Assembly (NCBI RefSeq): GCF_014650455.1
Contig: NZ_BMUZ01000002.1
Span: forward strand, 718,595 to 782,594
DNA length: 64,000 nucleotides
Origin: Streptomyces xanthochromogenes
GTDB taxonomy: Bacteria > Actinomycetota > Actinomycetes > Streptomycetales > Streptomycetaceae
Direction: 5' to 3'
Shown: one piece after another, positions 33,201 to 42,635 of the stretch
Layout: the number at the start of each line of letters is the position of its first letter
Numbering within the stretch: position 1 is the first letter of the stretch
Translations under genes and position numbers: made by a program
The notes under the pieces: generated by a model
The model's database searches: none
The model's input: only the letters and a program-made list of their open reading frames with translations
Told to the model about the DNA's origin: nothing

Positions 33201-34175
33201 TCACCCGTCTGCCGGTGTCACGTCCCGGAGCAGCTGGGTGAAGGCGGCCTCGTCGACGACCGGGGTGCCGAACGACTTCGCCTTGACGGTCTTGGACGTG
33301 GCCGAATCCGGGTCGTTGGTGACGAGCAGGCTCGTGAGCCGCGACACGCTCGTCGCCACGTGCAGGCCCGCCTCGACGGCCCGGTCCTCCAGGAGCTCGC
33401 GGTCGACGGAGGTGTCCCCGGAGAACGCCACCCGCATGCCCTGCTTCAGGGGCCGGTCCGGCGCGTAGCGCCCCGGGTTGGGGTACGGGCAGGCCGGGCG
33501 CTTGCGCGAGGCCCGCCATGTCCCCGAGCCGCTGCGGTAGGAGGCCTGGTAACCGATGCGGGGGGTGACCGGGGAGTCCGTCCACTCGGTGAGCGGCCGG
33601 CATTCGAGCAGGGGGAGGCGCACCCCGCCGGCCGCCGCCGCGTGCAGGCTCGGCCGGAACGCCTCGGCGAGCACGCGTGCGTCGTCGAGCGCGTGGTGGG
33701 CCCGCTGCTGCACCACGCCGTAGTGAGCGGCGAGCGACTCCAGTTTGTGGTTGGGCAGGGGCAGCGCCAGTTCCTTCGAAAGGGCGATGGTGCACAGCCG
33801 CTGCCGGACCGGCGCGGTGCTCCGGGCCCGTGCGTACTCGCGCGCGATCATCTGCCAGTCGAAGATCGCGTTGTGCGCGACCAGGACCCGCCCGTCGAGC
33901 CGCGCCGCGAACTCCTCGGCGATCTCCGGGAAGAGCGGGGCGCCTTCGAGCACGTCGCTGCTCAGCCCGTGGATCCACACCGGGCCGGGGTCGCGCTCGG
34001 GATTGACCAGCGTGTACCAGTGGTCCTCGACATTGCCCTGGGCGTCGAGCCGGTAGACGGCAGCCGAGATTATCCGGTCGTCGCGGGCGAGTCCGGTGGT
34101 CTCCACGTCGACGACCGCGTACCCCTGCGGGTAGGCGGCCGGCCACGTCGCTGCTGTCGTCAGGTCGTCGAGCAT
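33201..34175 (-). CDS. DnaQ-like 3'-5' exonuclease with C-terminal BRCT domain
   Basis: Protein of 324 residues. Residues about 15-180 are a DEDDh exonuclease: AVVDVETTGL (Exo I), VLVAHNAIFDWQMI (Exo II), HHALDDARVLAEAF (Exo III with His and Asp). A basic region follows, then a BRCT domain (GMRVAFSGDTSVDRELLEDR, near 240 to the end, closing TPVVDEAAFTQLL). The fusion resembles stand-alone epsilon-like nucleases of actinobacteria, thought to act in DNA repair rather than in the replisome; that is family-level knowledge. The ATG has an in-frame GTG two codons upstream. Confidence 0.9.
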   Translation of the reverse strand: MLDDLTTAATWPAAYPQGYAVVDVETTGLARDDRIISAAVYRLDAQGNVEDHWYTLVNPERDPGPVWIHGLSSDVLEGAPLFPEIAEEFAARLDGRVLVAHNAIFDWQMIAREYARARSTAPVRQRLCTIALSKELALPLPNHKLESLAAHYGVVQQRAHHALDDARVLAEAFRPSLHAAAAGGVRLPLLECRPLTEWTDSPVTPRIGYQASYRSGSGTWRASRKRPACPYPNPGRYAPDRPLKQGMRVAFSGDTSVDRELLEDRAVEAGLHVATSVSRLTSLLVTNDPDSATSKTVKAKSFGTPVVDEAAFTQLLRDVTPADG

Positions 34176-34465
34176 GGTCACAGAGAATACGGGGCCGGAC
34201 TGACAGCGCGGGCCCGGCCCGGGCCCCGGCCCCCGGACTCCGAAGGGTTCCGGCCGCTTTCGGTCCCTCAACTGAGCCTCCCGGCAGGCGACATGGGCCC
34301 CTGCCGGGGCATGCGGGTGCCGCCCCCGCGGGGCAGCGGGTGAGGAATGAGCCACACGGCCGGGCCGGTCCGGGCGTCCGCCTCCCGCGTCCCCGAGTCC
34401 CCCGGTCCCCGAGTCGGCACCCCGTCCTTCCACGGCCGCTTCCCGCTCCCCACCCGGTGCGCTCC
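34176..34465. other. Intergenic region between the TetR and exonuclease genes
   Basis: No gene is supported. It contains a CATG-bounded imperfect palindrome (34290-34311, arms around GCCCC-tgcc-GGGGC) and several CCCCG/CGGGG runs with terminator potential for the minus-strand TetR gene. Confidence 0.35.
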
Positions 34466-35134
34466 CTACGCATCCGGGTCCGTATCCCGTCCTCCCGGGT
34501 CCGCTTCCTGCGCTCCCGGGTCCGCGAACAGTCCCGCCACGAGCGCCCGTACCGAGTCGGTGAACAGCCGGTCCTGGTCCACCGCCCCCGCCAGCGCCCG
34601 TGCGAGGGCCGGGTCGTGTTCGGCCGTCGAGGGGTGCCACAGTTCCTCCTCCGCCGGGCTCTGGACGGGGGCGCGCTCCCGGTTGCGCTCGATCAGGACA
34701 TGGCCGACCACCTGGAACTGGACGGCCCGTACCGCCCGCGCCGCGCGGGCGCCGCGCAGGCCCGCCGCGTGCACCTCGTGGACCAGGGCCTGCTGGGCGG
34801 GCAGGAACATCCGGTCGGTCAGGCCGCGTTCGTGGACCATGGCGATCAGGTGCGGGCGGGCGCGCAGCTCGCGGCGCAGGGCGCGGGCGACCGAGAGCAC
34901 GCGCGCGGCCGGGGTGCGCCCGCGCGGCCGGATCTCGCCCAGCTCCTCGACGGTCCGCTCGACCAGGGCGTCCAGGAGCGACTCGCGGTTGCCGACGTGC
35001 CAGTAGATCGAGGTGACCGCGGTGCCGAGCTCGGCGGCGAGTTTGCGCATGGTCAGGGCCGCCGGCCCGTGCTGTCTGACCAGGGACCCGGCCGCGGCCA
35101 GGATCTCCTCGCGGGTGAGCGACGTACGCGCCAT
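34466..35134 (-). CDS. TetR family transcriptional regulator
   Basis: DNA-binding repressor type protein of 222 residues. The N-terminal helix-turn-helix runs TREEILAAAGSLVRQHG, LTMRKLAAELG, TAVTSIYWHVGNRESLLDAL, a textbook TetR_N. The ligand-binding C-terminal domain is divergent and ends in a Asp/Pro/Gly-rich tail. It is transcribed away from the four-gene cluster that begins 111 bp to the right; a TGTAAC-tgt-GTTACA site lies between. It probably represses that cluster and perhaps itself, responding to a pathway intermediate. Confidence 0.92.
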   Translation of the reverse strand: MARTSLTREEILAAAGSLVRQHGPAALTMRKLAAELGTAVTSIYWHVGNRESLLDALVERTVEELGEIRPRGRTPAARVLSVARALRRELRARPHLIAMVHERGLTDRMFLPAQQALVHEVHAAGLRGARAARAVRAVQFQVVGHVLIERNRERAPVQSPAEEELWHPSTAEHDPALARALAGAVDQDRLFTDSVRALVAGLFADPGAQEADPGGRDTDPDA

Positions 35135-35192
35135 ATCTGATGCTCCATCAATTCACGTCGGTGCACGGCTCTTTACCCTTCATCGCGGTCGG

Positions 35193-35207
35193 TGTAACTG
35201 TGTTACA
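35193..35207. promoter_or_regulatory. Palindromic operator candidate for the TetR regulator
   Basis: TGTAAC-tgt-GTTACA, a 15-bp inverted repeat with 6-bp perfect arms, 38 bp before the start of the first structural gene. It is the only such palindrome in the divergent region. Confidence 0.65.
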
Positions 35208-35245
35208 GACCCCCGGAAGAGACAGCCTGCGAAGGGTGGTACGAC

Positions 35246-36043
35246 ATGGCACGCGTACGGTACGGGGCACGCACCGAGGCCGAGATCCAGGCCGCGCGCA
35301 CCGCGAGCGCCAAGCTCCCCGACATCTGGTCGACCGGCGTGGTGGCGGTCTGGGAGAGCGACCCCGACGCGGTCGCGGCCGTCCTGCCGCCGCCGCTCAA
35401 GCCCGCCGAACGCCCGCTGGTGCGGGCCAACATCAGCAAGGTCGACCTGCCCGGCTATCCGCTCGGTGCCGGATCGGTCGCGGTCGCCGCCGTCCACGAC
35501 GGGCAGGAGGGCTGGTATCCGCTCGTCATGCCGATGACCCACGAGCGGGCCCTGATCGGCGGCCGCGAGGTGTTCGGCGAGCCGAAGAAGCTCGGCGAGG
35601 TGGACGTCGAGCGCGACGGCCTGGTCGTGCGGGCCTCGCTCGCCCGGCACGGGATCGCGTTCGTCGAGGTGCGGGGCGCCGTCGACGGGCCGCTGCCGCT
35701 GCCCGAGCCGACGCGCAAGACCGACTTCTACTTCAAGTTCCTGCCGGCCGTCGACGGCGAGGGCTTCGACGCCGACCCCGTCCTCGTCCACTGCGTACGC
35801 AACGAGAAGGTGCGCAAGCTGGAGAAGATCACGGGCGACGTGGTGCTGCGCGAGTCGATGTACGACCCCGTCGCCGACCTGCCGGTGCGCCGCGTCGTCG
35901 AGATCACCATCGGCGAGAAGACCACCGACCAGAAGGGCACCGTGGCCGAACGCGTCAGCGCCCAGGCCCTGTTGCCGTACATCCACCAGCGCTACGACGA
36001 CCCCCAGCAGATCCTGGACGGGCCGCCCGAGGGGAGCGTCTGA
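35246..36043 (+). CDS. Acetoacetate decarboxylase family protein
   Basis: ADC-fold protein of 265 residues. Landmarks: VVAVWESDPDAVAAVLPPPL near residue 32, WYPLVMPMTHERALIGGREVFG, then EPKKLGEVDV, in which the Schiff-base Lys of true acetoacetate decarboxylase would be the first or second Lys. FKFLPAVDGEG and the ESMYDPVADLPVR region complete the fold. Family members also include aldolase-dehydratases and 3-keto acid enzymes, so the reaction is open. First gene of the TetR-controlled cluster, 2 bp before the SDR start. Confidence 0.88.
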   Translation: MARVRYGARTEAEIQAARTASAKLPDIWSTGVVAVWESDPDAVAAVLPPPLKPAERPLVRANISKVDLPGYPLGAGSVAVAAVHDGQEGWYPLVMPMTHERALIGGREVFGEPKKLGEVDVERDGLVVRASLARHGIAFVEVRGAVDGPLPLPEPTRKTDFYFKFLPAVDGEGFDADPVLVHCVRNEKVRKLEKITGDVVLRESMYDPVADLPVRRVVEITIGEKTTDQKGTVAERVSAQALLPYIHQRYDDPQQILDGPPEGSV

Positions 36044-36045
36044 CC

Positions 36046-36930
36046 ATGGAGCTCGGGCAGGGGCAGGTCGCCGTCGTCACCGGCGCGGCGAGCGGAATCG
36101 GGCTCGCGATGGCCCGGCGGTTCGCCGCCGAGGGGCTGAAGGTCGTCCTCGCCGACGTCGAGGAGGGTGCCCTGGAGAAGGCGGCCGGGCAGCTGCGCGA
36201 GGACGGGGCCGAGGTGCTGGCCAGAACCGTCGACGTCAGCGAGCGGGACTCGGTGCTCGCCCTCGCGGACGCCGCGTACGAGCGCTTCGGGGCGGTGCAC
36301 GTGCTGTGCAACAACGCCGGGGTCGGCTCGGGTGCCGAGGGCCGGATGTGGGAGCACGAGGTCAACGACTGGAAGTGGGCCTTCGCGGTCAACGTGTGGG
36401 GCGTCTTCCACGGCATCCAGGCCTTCGTGCCCCGGATGATCGCGGGCGGCGGGCCCGGCCGGATCGTCAACACCTCATCCGGCGACGGCGGAATCGCCCC
36501 GCTGCCGACCGCGTCCGTGTACGCCGTCACCAAGTCGGCGGTCGTCACGATGACCGAGTCCCTGTACGCGCACCTGAAGGCCGAGGGCGTTCCGATCGGC
36601 GCGTCGGTGCTCTTCCCCGGGCCGCACATGCTGCGCACCGGCCTGTGGGAGTCGCACCGCAACCGGCCCGAGCGCTTCGCCAAGGAGCGGCCGCGCAAGA
36701 CCCCCTACCGCAGCCTCGACCAGTGGGAGTCGGCCATGAAGGAGGCCGGCCACGAGATCGAGTTCACGCCGGTCGAGGCCGTCGCGGCGGAGGTCGTCGA
36801 CGGAATCCGCGCCGACCGGTTCTGGATGCTGCCCGCGAGCGAGCACAGCGACCGGCAGATCAGAGCCCGTTCGCGGTCGATGCTCGACCGGGCGAACCCG
36901 GCGTACCTGGAAAGCTTCATCCTGGACTGA
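36046..36930 (+). CDS. SDR family NAD(P)-dependent oxidoreductase
   Basis: Classical short-chain dehydrogenase of 294 residues. AVVTGAASGIGLAMARRFA near residue 9 is the cofactor loop, LADVEEGAL has the Asp favouring NAD, LCNNAGVG follows, and VNTSSGDGG then SVYAVTKSAVVTMTE provide Ser, Tyr and Lys. The C-terminus is extended (FTPVEAVAAEVVDGI, RANPAYLESFILD) relative to FabG. It sits second in the cluster, tightly spaced after the ADC-like gene. It probably oxidises a hydroxy intermediate before or after the amidohydrolase steps. Confidence 0.92.
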   Translation: MELGQGQVAVVTGAASGIGLAMARRFAAEGLKVVLADVEEGALEKAAGQLREDGAEVLARTVDVSERDSVLALADAAYERFGAVHVLCNNAGVGSGAEGRMWEHEVNDWKWAFAVNVWGVFHGIQAFVPRMIAGGGPGRIVNTSSGDGGIAPLPTASVYAVTKSAVVTMTESLYAHLKAEGVPIGASVLFPGPHMLRTGLWESHRNRPERFAKERPRKTPYRSLDQWESAMKEAGHEIEFTPVEAVAAEVVDGIRADRFWMLPASEHSDRQIRARSRSMLDRANPAYLESFILD

Positions 36931-36943
36931 CGAGGGACGTGCG

Positions 36944-38347
36944 ATGACAGCACAGAACGAGACGACAGCACAGAACGAGACGACAGCACAGAACGAGACG
37001 ACAGCACAGAACGAGACGACAGCATCGAGCGTGACGGCGGCACAGCGCCTGACGGCGGCGCCGAACGAGCAGAACGACCCGTACCTGATCATCTCCTCCG
37101 ACTGCCACGCCGGTCTGCCCACCGAGGAGTACCGGCCCTACCTGGACTCCCGTTTCCACCGGGAGTTCGACGAGTTCCTCGCGGGGCGCGACCGCCGCCG
37201 CGCGGAGATGACCCGGCTCGGCGTACGCAACGAGGCCTTCGCCGACCGCTGGTTCAGCGACAACGAGCAGGGCCTGCGCGGCGGTTGGGACGCGGTGCAG
37301 CGCCTCAAGGAGCTCGACGGCGACGGCGTGGCCGGCGAGGTCGTCTTCCCCGACGCGGACGCCGTCGACAGCCGCACCGCCGCCCCCTTCGGCGTGGGCC
37401 TCGGCCTCTCCGGCGACCAGGACCCCGACCTCGGCATGGCGGGCGCGCAGGCGCACAACCGCTGGCTCGCCGAGTTCGTCGGCCAGAACCCCGAACGGCA
37501 CTGCGGGGTCGCCCTGTTGCCCGTCACGGGCGAGGTCGACCGGGTGGTCGCCGAGATCCACCGGGCCAAGGAGTCCGGGCTCGGCGCGCTGATGATCCCG
37601 TCCATGTGGGTGGACCGGGCTCCCTACCACGACCGCCGCTACGACCCCGTCTGGGCGGCGGCCGCCGAGACCGCGATGCCGCTGGTGACCCACTCGGGTG
37701 CGGCCCCGCGCCACGAATACGGCGAACACCTGGGCATCTATGTGTCCGAGGTGACGTGGTGGCCCGCCCGCCCCCTGTGGTTCCTGCTGTGGTCGGGCGT
37801 CTTCGAGCGCCACCCCGGACTCAAGTTCGGTGTGGCGGAGTCCGGTTGCTGGTGGCTGCCGAACCTGCTCTGGTTCATGGACCGCCTCTACCTCGGCGCC
37901 CACGGCGGCAAGAAGCTCTCGCCCTTCGCCGAGCTGAAGCGGCCGCCGAGCGAGTACCTCGACCGGCAGCTCTTCGTCTGCGCCACCAACACCAAGCGCC
38001 GCGAGCTGGCCCAGCGCTACGAGATCGGCGTCGACAACATCCTGTGGGGCTCCGACTTCCCGCATCCGGAAGGGACGTGGCCGAACACGCGTGAGTGGCT
38101 GAAGAACACCTTCCACGACATCCCGGTGAACGAGACCCGGCGGATGCTCGGCCTCGCGGCGGCCGAGGTCTTCGGCTTCGACACCGCGAAGCTGGCACCG
38201 ATCGCCCGCCGGATCGGGCCGACCCCGGCCGAACTGGGGCAGCCCGACGACCAGTTGGCCGTCGAGGCGTCCTGGGCGCGCTCGCGCGAGGTGGGCCGGC
38301 ACTGGCTGACCGAACACGACTTCCCCGTCCTGGGGGTGGACCGGTGA
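36944..38347 (+). CDS. Amidohydrolase family protein (ACMSD/resorcylate-decarboxylase-like) with repeat-encoded N-terminus
   Basis: Metal-dependent amidohydrolase_2 type protein of 467 residues. Residues 2-43 come from an 18-bp DNA tandem repeat and read TAQNET four times, then degenerate copies. The enzyme proper begins YLIISSDCHAGLPTEEYRPYL, in which Cys replaces the residue between metal ligands (DxH form). HSGAAPRHEYGEH carries a further His, FGVAESGCWWLPNLL follows, and ILWGSDFPHPEGTWPN has the catalytic Asp. Relatives hydrolyse or decarboxylate aromatic and muconate-type acids. GTG of the next gene overlaps its stop. A shorter true start is possible but none has a better Shine-Dalgarno. 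Confidence 0.88.
   Translation: MTAQNETTAQNETTAQNETTAQNETTASSVTAAQRLTAAPNEQNDPYLIISSDCHAGLPTEEYRPYLDSRFHREFDEFLAGRDRRRAEMTRLGVRNEAFADRWFSDNEQGLRGGWDAVQRLKELDGDGVAGEVVFPDADAVDSRTAAPFGVGLGLSGDQDPDLGMAGAQAHNRWLAEFVGQNPERHCGVALLPVTGEVDRVVAEIHRAKESGLGALMIPSMWVDRAPYHDRRYDPVWAAAAETAMPLVTHSGAAPRHEYGEHLGIYVSEVTWWPARPLWFLLWSGVFERHPGLKFGVAESGCWWLPNLLWFMDRLYLGAHGGKKLSPFAELKRPPSEYLDRQLFVCATNTKRRELAQRYEIGVDNILWGSDFPHPEGTWPNTREWLKNTFHDIPVNETRRMLGLAAAEVFGFDTAKLAPIARRIGPTPAELGQPDDQLAVEASWARSREVGRHWLTEHDFPVLGVDR
36947..37072 (+). repeat. 18-bp coding tandem repeat (7 units, 4 perfect)
   Basis: ACAGCACAGAACGAGACG is repeated exactly four times, followed by three degenerate units. Being a multiple of three, it encodes a hexapeptide repeat (TAQNET) at the N-terminus of the amidohydrolase. 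AT content is higher than in the flanks. Confidence 0.95.
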
Positions 38348-39570
38348 CCGAGCGCTACACCGTCATCTCGGCGGACTGCCACGCCGGAGCCGACCTCCTG
38401 GACTACCGGCCCTATCTGGAGTCGAAGCACCACGACGCCTTCGACGCGTGGGCGGCCACGTACGTCAACCCGTACGAGGACCTGATGGCCGACACCGCCG
38501 ACCGCAACTGGAACTCGGCCCGTCGGCTGGCGGAGCTGGAGGAGGACGGCATCGTCGCGGAGGTCGTCTTCCCCAACACGATCCCGCCGTTCTTCCCCTC
38601 CGCCTCCCTCATGGCACCGGCGCCCACCCGGGAGGAGTTCGAGCAGCGCTGGGCGGGCCTGCGCGCCCACAACCGCTGGCTCGCCGACTTCTGTGCCGAG
38701 GCGCCGGGGCGCCGGGCGGGCGTCGCCCAGATCCTCCTGAACGACGTCGAGGAGGCGGTCCGCGAGATCCGCCGGGTCAAGGAGGCGGGCCTGACCGGCG
38801 GCATCCTGCTGCCGGGCGCCCCGCCCGGCTCGGGGGTCCCCGAGCTCTACTCCGACGTGTACGACCCGATCTGGGCGGTGTGCGCGGAACTCGACGTGCC
38901 GGTCAACCACCACGGCGGGTCCGCATCCCCGCCGCTGGGGGAGGAGCCGGCGGCGCGGGCGGTGTTCATGGTGGAGACGACCTGGTTCTCGCACCGGGCG
39001 CTGTGGCACCTGATCTTCGGCGGCGCCTTCAACCGGCACCCGTCCCTCGAACTCGTCCTCACCGAGCAGGGTTCGGGCTGGATTCCCGGCGTTCTGGACA
39101 TGCTGGACTACTACCACGGGCGTCTGGTGGCGGCCGCGACGAAGGCGTCCACGGCGGAGTCCAAGTTCGGCGCGGGCCTCGCCCGGTCCATGGGCAAGGG
39201 TCCCTCCCAGGTGTGGCGGGACAACTGCTTCGTCGGCGCGAGCTTCATGCGGCCGCACGAGGTGCCGCTGCGGGACCGGATCGGCCTCGACAAGATCATG
39301 TGGGGCAGCGACTACCCGCACGACGAGGGCACCACGCCGTTCTCCCGGGAGGGCCTGCGGATCGCCTACGCGGGCCTGCCCCGCGACGAGGTCGCGGCGA
39401 TGGCCGGCGGCAACGCGGCCCGCGTCTACGGCTTCGACCTCCCCTTCCTGGACGGGATCGCGGCCCGGGTCGGCCCGACGGTGGCGGAGATCGCCGAGCC
39501 GCTCGAAAAGATCCCCGCCGAGGCCTCCAGCCCGGCGTTCGCCCGGGGCGGGTCGGTGCGCGTGTGGTGA
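38344..39570 (+). CDS. Second amidohydrolase family protein of the cluster
   Basis: Paralogue of the preceding gene, 408 residues, without the repeat. YTVISADCHAGADLLDYRPYL opens it; FPNTIPPFFPSAS, RLAGVAQI-type strand RRAGVAQILLNDVEEAV, VNHHGGSASPPLG (metal His), ELVLTEQGSGWIPG (Glu) and IMWGSDYPHDEGTTPF (catalytic Asp) follow. GTG start overlaps the upstream stop (GTGA), indicating coupled synthesis and perhaps a heteromeric enzyme. Two related hydrolases beside an ADC-like enzyme and an SDR suggest sequential or joint action on one carbon skeleton. Confidence 0.9.
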   Translation: MTERYTVISADCHAGADLLDYRPYLESKHHDAFDAWAATYVNPYEDLMADTADRNWNSARRLAELEEDGIVAEVVFPNTIPPFFPSASLMAPAPTREEFEQRWAGLRAHNRWLADFCAEAPGRRAGVAQILLNDVEEAVREIRRVKEAGLTGGILLPGAPPGSGVPELYSDVYDPIWAVCAELDVPVNHHGGSASPPLGEEPAARAVFMVETTWFSHRALWHLIFGGAFNRHPSLELVLTEQGSGWIPGVLDMLDYYHGRLVAAATKASTAESKFGAGLARSMGKGPSQVWRDNCFVGASFMRPHEVPLRDRIGLDKIMWGSDYPHDEGTTPFSREGLRIAYAGLPRDEVAAMAGGNAARVYGFDLPFLDGIAARVGPTVAEIAEPLEKIPAEASSPAFARGGSVRVW

Positions 39571-39595
39571 GGGGCGGGGTGAGAACCTGCCCCGC

Positions 39596-40309
39596 ATGAG
39601 TGCAACCGACCAGCACGACGAGGCGCACCACGGGGCGCTCGGCTCGCGGCTCAACTGGCTGCGGGCCGCGGTCCTCGGCGCCAACGACGGCATCGTCTCC
39701 ACCGCCGGTCTCGTCGTCGGCGTGGCCGGGGCGACGGACTCCCGCTCGGCCCTCCTGACGGCGGGCCTGGCCGGACTGCTCGCCGGTTCCATGTCCATGG
39801 CGGCCGGCGAGTACGTCTCCGTCTCCACCCAGCGCGACTCCGAGAAGGCCGCGCTCGCGCAGGAGCGGCGCGAGCTGAAGGACTCGCCCGAGGCCGAACT
39901 CGCCGAGCTGGCCGGCCTGTTGGCGGACCGGGGCCTCAGCGATGATGTGGCCCGCGAGGCCGCCCTCCAGCTCACCGAACGCGACGCGCTGCGCGCGCAC
40001 GCCAGTGTCGAGCTCGGCATCGACCCCGATGAACTCACCAACCCCTGGCACGCGGCCTGGGCCAGCTTCCTCGCCTTCACGGCGGGCGCGCTGCTCCCCC
40101 TCCTCGCCATCGTGCTGCCACCGGCCCCGGTCCGCCTCTACGTGACGGTCGGCTCGGTCCTGGCCGCGCTCGCCCTGACGGGCTGGGGCAGCGCCCGCCT
40201 CGGCTCCGCCCCGGCGGGCCGCGCGATCTGGCGGAACGTGGGTGGGGGCGCGGTGGCCATGGGGGTCACCTATGGGGCGGGGGTGCTGCTGGGGGCGGTG
40301 GGGGTGTAG
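39596..40309 (+). CDS. VIT1/CCC1 family Fe/Mn transporter
   Basis: Membrane protein of 237 residues. WLRAAVLGANDGIVSTAGLV near residue 22 is the first helix signature and LLAGSMSMAAGEYVSVSTQRD the second. The cytoplasmic metal-binding helical part (EKAALAQERRELKDSPEAEL) lies between, followed by three C-terminal helices. Plant VIT1 and yeast CCC1 move Fe or Mn out of the cytosol; bacterial members are thought to export excess metal. The gene lies 25 bp after the amidohydrolase but the change in function suggests its own promoter or chance adjacency. Confidence 0.92.
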   Translation: MSATDQHDEAHHGALGSRLNWLRAAVLGANDGIVSTAGLVVGVAGATDSRSALLTAGLAGLLAGSMSMAAGEYVSVSTQRDSEKAALAQERRELKDSPEAELAELAGLLADRGLSDDVAREAALQLTERDALRAHASVELGIDPDELTNPWHAAWASFLAFTAGALLPLLAIVLPPAPVRLYVTVGSVLAALALTGWGSARLGSAPAGRAIWRNVGGGAVAMGVTYGAGVLLGAVGV

Positions 40310-40314
40310 GGGGC

Positions 40315-40883
40315 TCAGACTCGTTGCAGGCGTTCGGGCGGGATGTGTTCGGCACCCTGGACCTCGATGGCCAGGCATCCGATGCCGAGTTCCTCCAGGG
40401 CGGCGACACCGCTCGGAAGGGAACGCACCTGTTCCAGTCGCCCAGTTCGGGGCTGAGGGTCCCGCGGGCGGCGTTCAGGGCCGGCCACCGCACCAGCGTG
40501 GACTTGCCCGAGCCCGCCGGGCCGCGCAGGTGCAGCCGGTCGGTACCGGCCAGTGCCTGCTCGACACTGACCGTCGCCGCCCCGGGGGCGGGCAGCCCCA
40601 TCGCCTGACGGGGCTCGCCGCTGACGGCCAGGCTGATGTACGCCTTGTCGAGCGGCCATTCGCTCGCGGAGCGCCCGAGGGCTCACCCCGCCTCGCGGGG
40701 GCGGTGGCCGAGGGCCTTCGCCAGGCGGTCCGGGGAGGCGGGTCCGGGCGAGGGGCGCAGCGGCCCGGCGACCAGGCCGGCGCCCGGCCGGGGGGCCAGG
40801 AGCGACTTCGCGACCGTGGAGACCACCGTGCTCGCGAGACGCGCGACCACAACTTCCATGCCTGGCACCGCAGTTGCCTCCAC
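40315..40883 (-). pseudogene. Decayed NACHT-domain NTPase (STAND/NLR-like) remnant
   Basis: Read on the minus strand: an N-terminal part (VVVARLASTVVSTVAKSLLA, then PDRLAKALGHRP) runs into an in-frame TGA at 40685-40683. The same frame then continues as WPLDKAYISLAVSGEP, RLHLRGPAGSGKSTLVRW (P-loop) and NAARGTLSPELGDWNRCVPF, the conserved start of streptomycete NACHT NTPases. After CVPF the frame is lost; another frame gives GVAALEELGIGCLAIEV and HIPPERLQRV before a stop, resembling the LRR-like C-terminus. A large internal deletion plus stop and frameshift explain this. Intact relatives include antiphage NLR-type proteins. Confidence 0.78.
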
Positions 40884-41028
40884 CAGAGCGCACCGGTGCC
40901 AGCGATCGTACGCCGCGCCCGCTCACTCCGATTGGCGGAACTCACCAAAGCCTGCTGACAACGCGTCTCGCATACTTGTCGGTAACAACATCTAGCCGGG
41001 GCCGCCGCCCCGCCCCTACGGTGCAGGC

Positions 41029-41936
<908 letters not shown>

Positions 41937-41940
<4 letters not shown>

Positions 41941-42617
41941 CGCGACCGGACGCGGACACCGTCGAGGTCGGGACCCGGGCGGGCGCGGGCCCGCGGCACC
42001 CCGCCGCGGTCACCCCGCTCCTCCTCGCCTTCGCGGCGGCCGGCGCCCTCGACCTCGTCGCCCTGCTCGCCGGTTGGCACCCCGGGCACCTGATCGCCAA
42101 GCCGCTCCTCATGCCCCTGCTCGCCGCGCACGTGTACGCGCGGGGCGGGCCGCGGCTGCTCATCGCCGCGCTGCTGTGCGGCTGGGGCGGCGATGTGTTC
42201 CTGCTCTCGGGCGCGGATGCCGCCTTCCTGCTCGGCATGGGCTGTTTCGCCGCCGGGCACGTCTGCTACCTCCTCCTGTTCGGGCGGGGCCGCACGCATC
42301 CCGGGCTCGGCGCCGCGTACGGGATCGCCCTGGTGGCCACCGTCGCCGCACTCTGGCCCGACCTGCCCGCCGGGCTGCGCGTCCCGGTCGCCGGATACAG
42401 CCTGCTGCTGACCGCGATGGCCTACCGCTCCTCGCGGCTCGGCCCGCTCGTCGGCCTCGGCGGCGCCCTGTTCCTGCTCTCCGACACCCTCATCGCCACC
42501 GGTGTCGCGGAGTGGCCGCAGCCGCCACGCCCCGACTTCTGGATCATGCTGACCTATCTCGGGGCGCAGGCACTTCTCGCACAGGCGTACCGTGAGGAGT
42601 CCCGAAGCACCCTCTGA
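41937..42617 (+). CDS. Lysoplasmalogenase (YhhN family)
   Basis: Polytopic membrane protein of 226 residues with about eight helices, related to TMEM86. Conserved acidic positions appear in AALCGWGGDVFLLSG-like text (CGWGGDVFLL near residue 80) and in FLLSDTLIAT near 180; LIAKPLLMPLLAAH near residue 44 is another family block. YhhN/TMEM86 enzymes hydrolyse the vinyl-ether bond of lysoplasmalogens. It overlaps the hydroxylase gene by 4 nt. Together they may modify or turn over ether lipids; this is inference, since plasmalogens are not established for this host. Confidence 0.85.
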
Positions 42618-42635
42618 CCGGCAAGGACCTGCAGT

